Positions 18,215-26,419 of a stretch of DNA of 64,000 nt are shown here, piece after piece (within the stretch, counting starts at the first letter, position 1; each line of letters begins with the position of its first letter). The notes below the pieces were generated by a model. The model did not search any database. It was not told the DNA's origin and was given only the letters and a program-made list of their open reading frames with translations. The stretch is from positions 2,418,001 through 2,482,000 of the forward strand of contig NZ_CP116942.1 of assembly GCF_028532485.1 (NCBI RefSeq), given 5' to 3'. This DNA is from Iamia majanohamensis (GTDB lineage Bacteria > Actinomycetota > Acidimicrobiia > Acidimicrobiales > Iamiaceae). The position numbers were made by a program, and so were the translations under genes.

Positions 18215-18412
18215 TCAGCGGTTGCCGAGCATGCGGTTGATGCGGTCGCGGTCGCCCTTGGCCACCTCGACCTCACCGCTCAGGCGGCGGGTGCGCTTGG
18301 ACGGCTTCTTCTCCAGGATGTGGCTCTTGTTGGCCTGGAGCCGCATGAGCTTGCCCCGGCCCGTGGTCTTGAAGCGCTTGGCCGCGCCGCGGTGGGTCTT
18401 CATCTTCGGCAT
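18215..18412 (-). CDS. rpmI: Ribosomal protein bL35
   Basis: 65 residues, [20 protein letters not shown] with a basic, Lys/Arg-rich body ending RINRMLGNR; exact family length. A 50S subunit protein in the infC-rpmI-rplT operon, starting 41 bp after the infC stop. Confidence 0.98.
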   Translation of the reverse strand: MPKMKTHRGAAKRFKTTGRGKLMRLQANKSHILEKKPSKRTRRLSGEVEVAKGDRDRINRMLGNR

Positions 18413-18453
18413 CTGTGTGTCCTCTTCTCGGGCCGGTCGGACCGGCGGGGTTC

Positions 18454-19101
18454 CTAGGAGGCGGCGGCGTCGCTGTCGGGGCGGGCGACGTGGGCGTCGG
18501 TCGGGTCGTCGGCCAGGACCACACCCGGCTCGGCGTCGGCCTCGGCCTCCTTCAGCTTGGCCGCGTGGGCCGCCTGGGCCTTCTTGTCGGGGGCCAGCAC
18601 CATGATCATGTTGCGCCCGTCGAGCTTGGGGACCACCTCGACCCGGGCCAGGTGGACGACCTCCTCGGCCACGTGGTCGAGGATCTTCTTGCCCAGCTCG
18701 GGGTGGGCCATCTCGCGGCCCCGGAACATGATCGTCACCTTCACCTTGTGGCCCTCGCCCAGGAACTTCTCCACCTTCTTGGTCTTGGTGTCGAAGTCGC
18801 CCGAGCCGATCTTGGGCCGGTACTTCATCTCCTTGATGACGACGTTGGTGCTCTTCTTGCGAGACTCCTTCGCCTTCTGCGCCGCCTCGTACTTGTACTT
18901 GCCGTAGTCCATGATGCGACAGACCGGCGGGTTGGCCTTGTCGGCCACCTCGACGAGGTCGAGGTCCAGGTCCCGGGCGATGGCGAGGGCCTCCGGCAGG
19001 GGCCGGATGCCGATCTGGTCGCCGTCGGCGCCCACGAGGCGGACCTCGCGGGCCCGGATCCGGTCGTTGATGCGGGGCTCGTCGTTGTGCGGCGCGGCTA
19101 T
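18454..19101 (-). CDS. infC: Translation initiation factor IF-3, apparent ATA start
   Basis: 215 residues. IF-3 binds the 30S subunit and checks start codons. The N-domain ([17 protein letters not shown], then the basic linker [18 protein letters not shown]) and the C-domain ([31 protein letters not shown]) are intact; a tail of about 35 acidic residues follows. No ATG, GTG or TTG fits the N-terminus. The ATA at 19101 gives [13 protein letters not shown] and has GAAGGAAG upstream at good spacing; an upstream ATC sits right against GGAGG. Rare starts are how other bacteria let IF-3 repress itself. A 7-codon minicistron ends on the same ATA. Confidence 0.95.
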   Translation of the reverse strand: MAAPHNDEPRINDRIRAREVRLVGADGDQIGIRPLPEALAIARDLDLDLVEVADKANPPVCRIMDYGKYKYEAAQKAKESRKKSTNVVIKEMKYRPKIGSGDFDTKTKKVEKFLGEGHKVKVTIMFRGREMAHPELGKKILDHVAEEVVHLARVEVVPKLDGRNMIMVLAPDKKAQAAHAAKLKEAEADAEPGVVLADDPTDAHVARPDSDAAAS

Positions 19102-19118
19102 GGCCGGTCTTCCTTCAT
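19098..19118 (-). CDS. Seven-codon minicistron ending at the infC start
   Basis: ATG AAG GAA GAC CGG CCA TAG. Its stop overlaps the infC ATA start as ATAG, the same geometry as ATGA overlaps. Its codons also contain the infC Shine-Dalgarno. GGAGG lies 13 nt upstream of its ATG, a little far. It could help or gate initiation at ATA; it could also be chance. Confidence 0.3.
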   Translation of the reverse strand: MKEDRP

Positions 19119-19178
19119 GCGGTGAGGTGATCCTCCGTCGGGGGTGGTGGGTGTCCGCCCCGCCTGCGAAAACGACGA

Positions 19179-19205
19179 TGCGGACGTCGGGAAGCGACGT
19201 CCGCA
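19179..19205 (-). promoter_or_regulatory. Strong hairpin in the infC leader, attenuator-like
   Basis: TGCGGACGTC and GACGTCCGCA form a perfect 10-bp stem with a 7-nt loop. On the infC strand it is followed by TCGTCGTTTT, so it resembles an intrinsic terminator about 78 nt before the infC start. Leader attenuation by bL20 or IF-3 is known for this operon in other bacteria; here it is inferred. Confidence 0.55.
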
Positions 19206-19302
19206 GGCTCGCCCGGGGGGCGAGGCATCGATCGACCCGACGCACCGGTGGTGGCCGGGTGGGAACCCGGAGGCCCCACTTCCCGTCTTCGGTTGTGCGC
19301 CT

Positions 19303-19332
19303 AGGGTACGGGCGCCCGGGACCGGGCCGCAA
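19303..19332 (-). promoter_or_regulatory. Predicted infC operon promoter
   Basis: On the minus strand TTGCGG (19332-19327), 18 bp, TACCCT (19308-19303). This would give a 5' leader of nearly 200 nt containing the 19179-19205 hairpin. The rest of the gap up to 19404 shows nothing further. Confidence 0.5.
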
Positions 19333-19404
19333 CCACGCACGGCGGGCACGCCCTGGCCGTGCACGGCCCCGCCCCCTCCGACCCCCACCCAGAAGGTGAC
19401 CCCG

Positions 19405-19860
19405 ATGAGCCTGTGGACCCCCGGCGGCGAGCACGAGGTGCCCCGCGAGCCCACCCCCCCGCCCGGCGACGCCGCGCCCGCGGCCGGGCCCGACATCGAC
19501 CCCGAGATGGCCGAGGCCCTGGAGAAGATGTCGCCCGAGGAGCGGGCCGAGGCCGAGGCCATGATCGCCCAGATGGCCCGGGCCCGCGAGGAGCTGGCCG
19601 CCACCCCGGCCGACGTGGTCGTGGCCAACCACGCCATGGGCCTCTACGAGCTGGCCGCCATCCACCTCTCCCAGGACCCGCCCAACCTGCCCGAGGCCAA
19701 CCTCGCGGTCGACGCCCTGGCCGCCCTGCTGGGCGGCATCGAGGGCCGCCTGGGCCAGAACGAGGCCACCCTGCGCCAGGCCCTGGGCCAGCTGCAGATG
19801 GCCTTCGTCGAGCTGTCGCGCCGCGCCGGCGGCGACGACGCGGGCGACGCCGAGGGCTGA
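19405..19860 (+). CDS. DUF1844-like protein
   Basis: 151 residues. A disordered, Pro-rich start is followed by acidic helices (EMAEALEKMSPEERAEAEAM), then the recognisable DUF1844 pattern: NHAMGLYELAAIHLSQDPP, an AVDALAALLGGIEGRLG helix and LRQALGQLQMAFVEL. The function is unknown; family members are often encoded next to infC in actinobacteria, as here, divergently. ATG 19405 has AGAAGG about 8 nt upstream. It overlaps galE by one base, so the two are co-translated. Confidence 0.75.
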   Translation: MSLWTPGGEHEVPREPTPPPGDAAPAAGPDIDPEMAEALEKMSPEERAEAEAMIAQMARAREELAATPADVVVANHAMGLYELAAIHLSQDPPNLPEANLAVDALAALLGGIEGRLGQNEATLRQALGQLQMAFVELSRRAGGDDAGDAEG

Positions 19861-20849
19861 TGGCCGTCCTCGTCACCGGCGGCGCCGGCTACATCGGGGC
19901 CCACACCGCCCAGCTCCTCCGCCAGCGGGGGCGCGACGTGGTGGTCTACGACAGCCTCGAGCTGGGCCGCCGGGAGGCGACCCTCGGGGCCCCGTTGGTC
20001 GTGGGCGACATCGCCGATGCCGACCTGGTGAAGGCCACCGTGGCCGAGCACGGCATCGACGCGGTGGTCCACTTCGCGGCCTACAAGGCCGCCGGCGAGT
20101 CGGTGGAGCGGCCCGGGAAGTACTTCGCCACCAACGTGGGGAAGGCCAACGCCCTCTTCGACGCCGTGCAGGAGGCAGGCGTGCGCCACCTGGTGTTCTC
20201 CTCCACCTGCGCCGTCTACGGCACCCCGCAGAGCCTGCCGGTCGACGAGGCCCACCCCTTCGGCCCCGAGAGCCCGTACGGCGAGAGCAAGCGCATGGCC
20301 GAGACGATGCTCGGCTGGTACGACCGGGCCCACGGCCTGCGCTCGGTGAGCCTGCGCTACTTCAACGCCGCCGGGGCGTCGGCGTCGGGGCTCATCGGCG
20401 AGGACTGGACGGTGACGCTCAACCTCGTGCCCCTCGTCATGAAGGCGGCCCTGGGCCGGATCCCCGAGCTCACCGTCTTCGGCACCGACTACCCCACCCG
20501 CGACGGCACCGGCGTGCGCGACTACGTCCACGTCGACGACCTGGCCGACGCCCACGTCCGGGCCCTCGAGTACCTCGAGGACGGCGGGGAGACCACGGCC
20601 ATCAACCTGGGCACCGGGGTGGGCTCCACCGTGCGCGAGGTCGTCGACGCGGCGCGCGCCGCGAGCGGCGTCGACATCCCCACCGTCGACGCCCCCCGCC
20701 GCCCCGGCGACCCCGCCGCGGTCTACGGCGACAACCGACGGGCCCAGGAGCTGCTCGGCTGGCGGGCCGACCGCAACCTCGACACCATCGTCGCCTCGGC
20801 CTGGCAGTGGCACTCCACCCACCCCGACGGCTACGACACCCCCGGCTAA
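19860..20849 (+). CDS. galE: UDP-glucose 4-epimerase
   Basis: 329 residues, extended short-chain dehydrogenase. NAD loop GGAGYIG at 7-13, the SSTCAVYG segment around 114-121 and the catalytic pair Y140 / K144 in SPYGESK. It interconverts UDP-glucose and UDP-galactose, feeding cell-wall sugars or exopolysaccharide. The ATG at 19860 lies in a TGATG overlap with the DUF1844 gene. Specificity toward N-acetyl sugars cannot be excluded. Confidence 0.92.
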   Translation: MAVLVTGGAGYIGAHTAQLLRQRGRDVVVYDSLELGRREATLGAPLVVGDIADADLVKATVAEHGIDAVVHFAAYKAAGESVERPGKYFATNVGKANALFDAVQEAGVRHLVFSSTCAVYGTPQSLPVDEAHPFGPESPYGESKRMAETMLGWYDRAHGLRSVSLRYFNAAGASASGLIGEDWTVTLNLVPLVMKAALGRIPELTVFGTDYPTRDGTGVRDYVHVDDLADAHVRALEYLEDGGETTAINLGTGVGSTVREVVDAARAASGVDIPTVDAPRRPGDPAAVYGDNRRAQELLGWRADRNLDTIVASAWQWHSTHPDGYDTPG

Positions 20850-20913
20850 CGATCCGCACAACGATGGCACCGCTGCCCGGACCGGGAGCCGGCCCCGCCG
20901 TACCGTGGACGTC

Positions 20914-21660
20914 GTGGCCGCCGACGCCCGTCCCGCCTCCGTGAGCCGCCCCGACGGCGACGCCACCCGCCCCGACCGCGTCCTGGTGGTCGAGGACGAC
21001 CCCCACATCGGCGACGTGCTGGCCCGCTACCTGGCCCACGAGGGGGTCGAGGTCGAGGTCGTCCGCGACGGCCTCGACGGCCTGGGCCGGGCCCTGGAGT
21101 GGCTCCCGGACCTCGTCGTGCTCGACCTCATGCTCCCCCGCATGGACGGCTTCGAGGTCTTCCGCCGCCTGCGGGCGGTGGCGCCCATCCCGGTGATCAT
21201 GCTCACCGCCCGGGGCGACGAGGCCGACCGGGTCACGGGCCTCGAGATGGGGGCCGACGACTACGTGGCCAAGCCCTTCTCGGCGCGCGAGGTCACGGCG
21301 CGCATCCGCTCGGTGCTCCGCCGGGGCCGGACGCCGGCGGTGGGCCTGCCGTCGGTGGCCGCCGCCCGGCTCACCACCGACCGCCTCGACGTCGACGTCG
21401 TCGGCCGGGAGGCCCGCCTCGACGGCGAGGTGCTGGCCCTCACCGCGCGCGAGCTCGACCTGCTCATCCACCTCATGAGCCACCCGGGCGTGGCCTTCGA
21501 CCGCACCCAGCTGCTGGAGGCGGTGTGGGGCTGGACGGTGGGCGACACGGCCACGGTCACGGTCCACGTGGGCCGCCTGCGGGCCAAGGTCGAGGCCGAC
21601 CCCTCCGCCCCCGAGCACCTCCGGACCGTGCGGGGCGTGGGCTACCGGTGGGACCCGTGA
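20914..21660 (+). CDS. OmpR/PhoB-family response regulator
   Basis: About 248 residues. The receiver domain has the phosphorylated Asp in LVVLDLMLPRMDG (D71) and the conserved Lys in VAKPFSARE (K120). The C-terminal winged helix ends VRGVGYRWDP. I prefer GTG 20914 because TACCGT at 20901-20906 lies 7 nt before it, the leaderless pattern; GTGs at 20905 and 20941 are alternatives. It overlaps its kinase by GTGA and probably controls this three-gene operon. Confidence 0.92.
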   Translation: MAADARPASVSRPDGDATRPDRVLVVEDDPHIGDVLARYLAHEGVEVEVVRDGLDGLGRALEWLPDLVVLDLMLPRMDGFEVFRRLRAVAPIPVIMLTARGDEADRVTGLEMGADDYVAKPFSAREVTARIRSVLRRGRTPAVGLPSVAAARLTTDRLDVDVVGREARLDGEVLALTARELDLLIHLMSHPGVAFDRTQLLEAVWGWTVGDTATVTVHVGRLRAKVEADPSAPEHLRTVRGVGYRWDP

Positions 21661-22961
21661 CCGCGCCGACGCAGGCGTCGGGAGCCCGCACCGGCCTCGC
21701 CGCCGCCGTGGCCGCGGCGGGCCTGGTCGTGGCCGGCGTGGTGGCCGCGGTCGCAGGCGTGCCCCTGGGCGACGCCCTGGCCCTGTTCGTCTTCGCCCTG
21801 GCCGGCTCCGCCGCCGCCGTGCTCGTGGTGGTGGCCCTGGCCCGCCTGGGCCACGGGACCTCCCTCTTCGGCCGCCTCCTCGTGGTCGTCGCGGTGGCCA
21901 CCGCAGCGACCGCCTCGGGTGTGGCCCTGGCCGCCCGGGCCATGTTCCTGTCCCCCCACGACCTGGGCGTCCTGGGCGTCGTGCTCACCGTCAGCGCCGC
22001 CCTGGCCGGCGCCGGCGCCGTCGTCCTCTCCGGGCGGGTGGCCGACGAGGCCGGGGCCCTCTCCCGCCTGGCCCAGCACCTGGGCACCCTCGGCCCCCTC
22101 GCCCCCGACGCCGACCCCGAGGCCGACGGCGACGGCCGGGCCCGGGGCCCGGGGCCCGACGGCGCCGACATCCGCAGCACCGAGATGCGGGCCGTGGCCG
22201 ACGAGCTGCGCACCGCCCACGACCGCCTGGACCGGGCCCGGCGCCGGGCCCTGGCCCTCGACGCCTCCCGGCGCGAGCTGGTCGCCTGGGTGTCCCACGA
22301 CCTCCGCAGCCCGATCGCCTCGGTGCGGGCCATGGCCGAGGCCCTGGAGGACGGCATCGTCGCCGACGCCGAGTCCGTCGCCCGCTACCACCACAGCATC
22401 CGCACCGAGGCCGAGCGCCTGGGCACCCTGGTCGACGACCTCTTCGAGCTCTCCCGCATCTCCAGCGGGGTGGCAGCCACCGAGTCCGAGGAGCTGGTGG
22501 CCCTCGACGAGCTGCTCCTCGAGGTCGTCGAGGGCGCAGGCGGCCAGGCCGACACCCGGGGGGTGGGCCTGGCCCACCGCCTGGCGGCCGACGAGGCCCC
22601 GCTGGTCCCCGCTGACCTGCGCCGGGTGCTGCGCAACCTGGTCGACAACGCCATCGCCGCCACCGACGCCGGGGGGCGGGTGACCGTCGAGGGCCGCCTG
22701 GCCCGGGCCGACGACGACCACCCCGCCCTCACCGTCGAGGTCACCGACGAGTGCGGCGGCATCGACGACGTGCACATCCCCCGCCTGTTCGAGGTGGGCT
22801 ACCGGGCCGACGCGGCCCGGCGACGCAGCGACGGCGGGGGCGGGCTGGGCCTGGCCATCGCCAGGGGCCTGCTGGAGGCCCACGACGGCCGCATCTCGGT
22901 GGCCAACGACGGGCCCGGCTGCCGGTTCACCGTCTCCCTGCCCCTGCCGGCGGACGCATGA
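21657..22961 (+). CDS. Membrane sensor histidine kinase
   Basis: 434 residues. Four hydrophobic segments in the first ~125 residues with almost no loops, so sensing is probably within the membrane. A linker follows, then H214 in WVSHDLRSPIASV, N-box LRNLVDNAIAATD, G1 TDECGGI and G2 GGGGLGLAIARG. GTG 21657 overlaps the regulator stop (GTGA), and its own end overlaps the next gene (ATGA). It should phosphorylate the preceding regulator. The signal is unknown; the linked redox enzyme is a clue. Confidence 0.92.
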   Translation: MTAPTQASGARTGLAAAVAAAGLVVAGVVAAVAGVPLGDALALFVFALAGSAAAVLVVVALARLGHGTSLFGRLLVVVAVATAATASGVALAARAMFLSPHDLGVLGVVLTVSAALAGAGAVVLSGRVADEAGALSRLAQHLGTLGPLAPDADPEADGDGRARGPGPDGADIRSTEMRAVADELRTAHDRLDRARRRALALDASRRELVAWVSHDLRSPIASVRAMAEALEDGIVADAESVARYHHSIRTEAERLGTLVDDLFELSRISSGVAATESEELVALDELLLEVVEGAGGQADTRGVGLAHRLAADEAPLVPADLRRVLRNLVDNAIAATDAGGRVTVEGRLARADDDHPALTVEVTDECGGIDDVHIPRLFEVGYRADAARRRSDGGGGLGLAIARGLLEAHDGRISVANDGPGCRFTVSLPLPADA

Positions 22962-24583
22962 GCGACCCGACCGTCGCGACCCGCCCCGGCGCGCCCCCAC
23001 TCGACCCCGACGCGGCGCGCCGGCGGGCCACCGCCGCCGGGGTGCTGGCCACCGCGGCCGCCCTCGTCGTCACCGAGGCGGTGGGCCTGCTCGCCCCCAC
23101 CCGCCCCTCGCTCGTCCTGGCCGTGGAGACCTGGTTCCTCGACACCTTCGCGGGATCGCTGAAGGACCTGGCCGTCGCCCTCTTCGGCACCCAGGACAAG
23201 ACCGCGCTCGCCGTCGGGACGGTGCTGGTGGCCCTGCTCGTCGGGGCCGGGATGGGTCGCCTGGAGCAGCGCCGGCCGGGCGCCGGGGTCGTCGGCATCG
23301 CCACCTTCGGGGTCCTCGGCGTGCTGGCCACGTGGCGCACCCCGCAGGGGTCCGTGCCCCTCGCGCTGCTCGCCGCCGCGCTGGGGGTGGCCGCCGGCGC
23401 GGCCGTCCTGCTCCTCCTGCTCGAACGCTTCGGGGTGCGGCCCGCGCCGTGGGCCGCGGGGCGGGCCGGCGTCGCCGACCCCTTCGCCCCGGAGGCCCCG
23501 GGCGCCGGCCTGGGGCTGGTCACCGCCACCCGGCGCGACGTGCTCGTGTGGGGGGCGGGCACCGGCGCCGCAATCGTGGCCGCCGGGGCCGTGGGCCAAG
23601 AGGTGCGCAGCACCCTGCGGGCGTCGGCCGCCGCCCTCCCCGAGCGCCTCCCCGCCGCCGTCGCCACCGAGGCGGTGCCGGCCGACACCCTCGCCGTCGA
23701 CGGGCTGACGCCCTACATCGTCCCCAACGTCGACTTCTACCGGATCGACACCGCCCTCCAGACGCCCGTGGTCGACACGGGCTCGTGGACCCTGCGGGTC
23801 ACCGGCCTGGTCGACCGCGAGCTGGAGCTGTCCTACGCCGACCTGCTGGCCCGTGACCTGGTGGAGGAGGTCGTCACCCTCTCCTGCGTGTCCAACGAGG
23901 TCGGCGGGGACCTGGTCGGCAACGCCCGCTGGCGCGGCATCCCGCTGCGCGACCTGCTGGCCGAGGCCGGGGTCGACCCCGCGGCCACGCAGGTCGTGGG
24001 CGAGAGCGTCGACGGCTTCACCGCCGGCTTCCCCCTGGCCGCCCTCGACGACCCCGACCGCGCCGCCCTGCTGGCGGTGGGCATGAACGGCGCCCCCCTC
24101 CCCCGGGCCCACGGGTTCCCGGCCCGCCTCGTCGTCTCCGGGCTCTACGGCTACGTGTCGGCCACCAAGTGGCTGCGCGAGGTCCGGCTCACGACCCTCG
24201 ACGAGGACGGCTACTGGATCGACCGGGGCTGGGCCAAGGACGGACCGGTGAAGACCCAGTGCCGCATCGACGTGCCCCGGCGCAACAGCGACCTGCGGGC
24301 CGGACCGGTCCCCGTCGCCGGGGTGGCGTGGGCCCCGAGCCGGGGCATCGAGCGGGTCGAGGTGCGGATCGACGACGGGCCGTGGCAGGAGGCCGAGCTG
24401 GGCCCGGTCACCTCCGACGACACCTGGGTCCAGTGGCTCCTGCGCTGGGACGCACCCGCGGGCGACCACACCATCGAGGCCCGGGCCACCGACGGCACCG
24501 GGGCCACCCAGCGCGAGGAGCGGACCGACGTGCTCCCCGACGGCGCCACGGGCTGGCCCCAGCGCCTCGTCCGGGTGGACTGA
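22958..24583 (+). CDS. Membrane-anchored sulfite-oxidase-like molybdopterin enzyme
   Basis: 541 residues. About five hydrophobic segments up to residue 213 are followed by an exported oxidoreductase molybdopterin domain (about 245-430): TPYIVPNVDFYRIDTAL, VVTLSCVSNEVGG with the molybdenum ligand C310, and RLVVSGLYGYVSATKWL. A C-terminal Mo-cofactor dimerisation (Ig-like) domain ends the protein (GIERVEVRIDDGPWQEA). Such proteins may reduce oxidised methionine or oxidise sulfite; the substrate is not predictable. It is the third gene of a tight operon with a two-component system. A Mog-type molybdenum-cofactor gene lies at 34466-34930. Confidence 0.87.
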   Translation: MSDPTVATRPGAPPLDPDAARRRATAAGVLATAAALVVTEAVGLLAPTRPSLVLAVETWFLDTFAGSLKDLAVALFGTQDKTALAVGTVLVALLVGAGMGRLEQRRPGAGVVGIATFGVLGVLATWRTPQGSVPLALLAAALGVAAGAAVLLLLLERFGVRPAPWAAGRAGVADPFAPEAPGAGLGLVTATRRDVLVWGAGTGAAIVAAGAVGQEVRSTLRASAAALPERLPAAVATEAVPADTLAVDGLTPYIVPNVDFYRIDTALQTPVVDTGSWTLRVTGLVDRELELSYADLLARDLVEEVVTLSCVSNEVGGDLVGNARWRGIPLRDLLAEAGVDPAATQVVGESVDGFTAGFPLAALDDPDRAALLAVGMNGAPLPRAHGFPARLVVSGLYGYVSATKWLREVRLTTLDEDGYWIDRGWAKDGPVKTQCRIDVPRRNSDLRAGPVPVAGVAWAPSRGIERVEVRIDDGPWQEAELGPVTSDDTWVQWLLRWDAPAGDHTIEARATDGTGATQREERTDVLPDGATGWPQRLVRVD

Positions 24584-24604
24584 GCGCCGGGGCCGCCCGG
24601 GCGA

Positions 24605-25879
24605 TCAGCCGGCCGAGCTGGCGGTGCCCCGGGCCGCGGTGGTGGGCGGTGCCGTGGTCGCCGGGGGCGCCGAGGCCGGCGGCTCCGGCGTCGGGCTGTC
24701 GACCGAGGCCGCCCCGGCGTCGTCGGTGAAGTCGTAGACGGCGTCGGACCGACCCAGGTCGTAGTCGTCCTGGGTCGGCGGGTACTGGGCGAGGTACTCC
24801 CCGCCCACGAGGAGCCGCGCCCAGAGCCGCTGCGGGCTGGTGCCCTGGCGCAGCTCGGCCTGCCACACGAAGCGGCCGAAGGGGTCCGGGCCGTGGCCCA
24901 GGCTGCGCTGGTAGCGGTCGCGGATCACCACGTCGTAGCCCTCGGTGGTGGTCTGGAGGGCGCCGGCCATGGCGGCCCGGGAGGTGCCGGCCGCCAGGCG
25001 CGACCGCCAGGTGGCCCGCTCCGAGGCCGACGGGGCCCGCCGCAGCACGGCCCGGAAGACGGCGTCGACGACGTCGCTCGGGTGCTTGGACCCGAACTCC
25101 CCGGAGGCGAGGAGCAGCTGGTCGAGGCGGGCGTCGGAGACGGCCCCGCCCAGCGCTGCGGTCCAGAAGGTGAGGGCGTCACCCTCTGCGGACCGGCCCA
25201 GGATGCGCCGGTAGGACTCCTGGACCCGCTGGCGGCGGTGCTCCCCGCTGGTGATGAGGCCGTAGGGGATGGTCTCGAGGGGCGGCTGGCCGTAGGGGAA
25301 GGCGGCGTCGAAGCGGTCGGCCCAGAAGGCCCGGCCCTCGGGCGTGCCCGGCCGGCCCAGCACCACCGGGTAGGTGCCGGCCACGTAGCGCTCACCGATG
25401 CTGGGCCCGGGACGGACGATGACGGTGTCCGACGCGGCCCGGTCGGCGACGTCGGGGTCCGGCGTGGGCGACGACACCGCGGCGGGCAGCACGTAGACGC
25501 CCGACGCCATGGGCCGCAGGCCCAGGGTCCGGGAGGCCGAGGCACCGGCGCCCAGGTCGCCGATCGTGCAGAGGGCCGAGCCGTCGAGGGTGGTCTCGCA
25601 GCCGTCGGGGACCGTGGTCGGGGTGAGGGGGTAGGAGAAGGCGACGCCGAGCACCACGTCGGTGGCGGTCGCCGGGCCGTCGTTGGTGGCGGTGAGGGTG
25701 ACCTCGAAGGGCACCGCCGCCTCCGCCGTCGAGGGCGAGTGGCCGATGGCGACCGACAGGTCGGCCTCGGGCTCCTGGGCCCCGGCGGCAGCCGGGGCCA
25801 GCAGCCCCGTCCCCAGCACCGCGGCGGCGGCCAGTGCCGCCCACCGCCCCCGTCGCGTGGTCGTCCGTGCTCCCGTCAT
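24605..25879 (-). CDS. Secreted protein with DUF11-like and DUF4214 domains
   Basis: 424 residues. Signal peptide of about 34 residues (LGTGLLAPAAAGA before QEPEAD). Residues 38-135 form a DUF11/CARDB-like beta domain (VTLTATNDGPATATDVVLGV). The rest holds DUF4214-type helical repeats (VQESYRRILGRSAEGDAL, VVDAVFRAVLRRAPSASE, RDRYQRSLGHGPDPFG), which occur in large surface proteins. The tail is Pro/Thr/Ala-rich with no sortase motif. ATG 25879 has GAGGAGG 4 nt upstream. It probably works outside the cell; function unknown. Confidence 0.8.
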   Translation of the reverse strand: MTGARTTTRRGRWAALAAAAVLGTGLLAPAAAGAQEPEADLSVAIGHSPSTAEAAVPFEVTLTATNDGPATATDVVLGVAFSYPLTPTTVPDGCETTLDGSALCTIGDLGAGASASRTLGLRPMASGVYVLPAAVSSPTPDPDVADRAASDTVIVRPGPSIGERYVAGTYPVVLGRPGTPEGRAFWADRFDAAFPYGQPPLETIPYGLITSGEHRRQRVQESYRRILGRSAEGDALTFWTAALGGAVSDARLDQLLLASGEFGSKHPSDVVDAVFRAVLRRAPSASERATWRSRLAAGTSRAAMAGALQTTTEGYDVVIRDRYQRSLGHGPDPFGRFVWQAELRQGTSPQRLWARLLVGGEYLAQYPPTQDDYDLGRSDAVYDFTDDAGAASVDSPTPEPPASAPPATTAPPTTAARGTASSAG

Positions 25880-25971
25880 GGGACCTCCTCGCCGCCCGCT
25901 CGGCGACCTCGGCGTCCCTCCCAGGGTGGCACACGCTGACGTGACGCCCGTCCCACCCCGCAGGGCGCGCG

Positions 25972-26151
25972 TCAGTCGTCCTCGCCCTCGTCCCCCTCGT
26001 CCCCCTCGTCTTCGCCCTCCTCGCCCCCGACGGGGTTCTCGATGAGGTCCTCGTCCTCCTCGCCCTCGTCCTCGGCACAGCCGGCGGTGAGGGCGAGCGA
26101 GAGGACGGCGACGGGGGCCAGGAGGCGGGCGGTCCGGCGACGTGTGCTCAT
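25972..26151 (-). CDS. Short acidic lipoprotein
   Basis: 59 residues: basic n-region, hydrophobic core VLSLALTAGC with the lipobox Cys at 25, then a mature part of about 35 residues that is almost all Glu, Asp and Gly. It starts at ATG 26151, 40 bp after the cold-shock-like gene. The acidic tail could bind cations; no family recognised. Confidence 0.62.
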   Translation of the reverse strand: MSTRRRTARLLAPVAVLSLALTAGCAEDEGEEDEDLIENPVGGEEGEDEGDEGDEGEDD

Positions 26152-26191
26152 GGCCGCCCCCCTTCCCCGCCGGGCCCCGTCCAAGCGGGCC

Positions 26192-26419
26192 TCAGGGGGT
26201 GGGGCGCACGTCCTCGGCCCGCCAGCGGCCGTGGTGGCCGGGGGCGGCGATGCCGGTGACCCGCGTGCCCGGCGCGGTGGTGCGGGTGCCGTCGGCCAGG
26301 TCGGTGCACTGCAGGTCGAGCAGGGCACCCCCGTCGGTGCGGATGGCCCCGACGCCCTCGTCGTCGTCCCAGGCCTCGACCACGCCGGCCACCGGCCCCG
26401 GGACCGGACGGGGCGCCAT
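26192..26419 (-). CDS. Cold-shock-domain-like small protein
   Basis: 75 residues. GVVEAWDDDEGVGAI is the RNP1-like start of a cold-shock fold and the rest (DLADGTRTTAPGTRVTGI, then GRWRAEDVRP) has the expected strands. The aromatic RNA-contact residues of CspA are missing, so nucleic-acid binding is doubtful. The ATG at 26419 overlaps the hisG stop (TGATG), so it is translated with hisG. Confidence 0.66.
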   Translation of the reverse strand: MAPRPVPGPVAGVVEAWDDDEGVGAIRTDGGALLDLQCTDLADGTRTTAPGTRVTGIAAPGHHGRWRAEDVRPTP

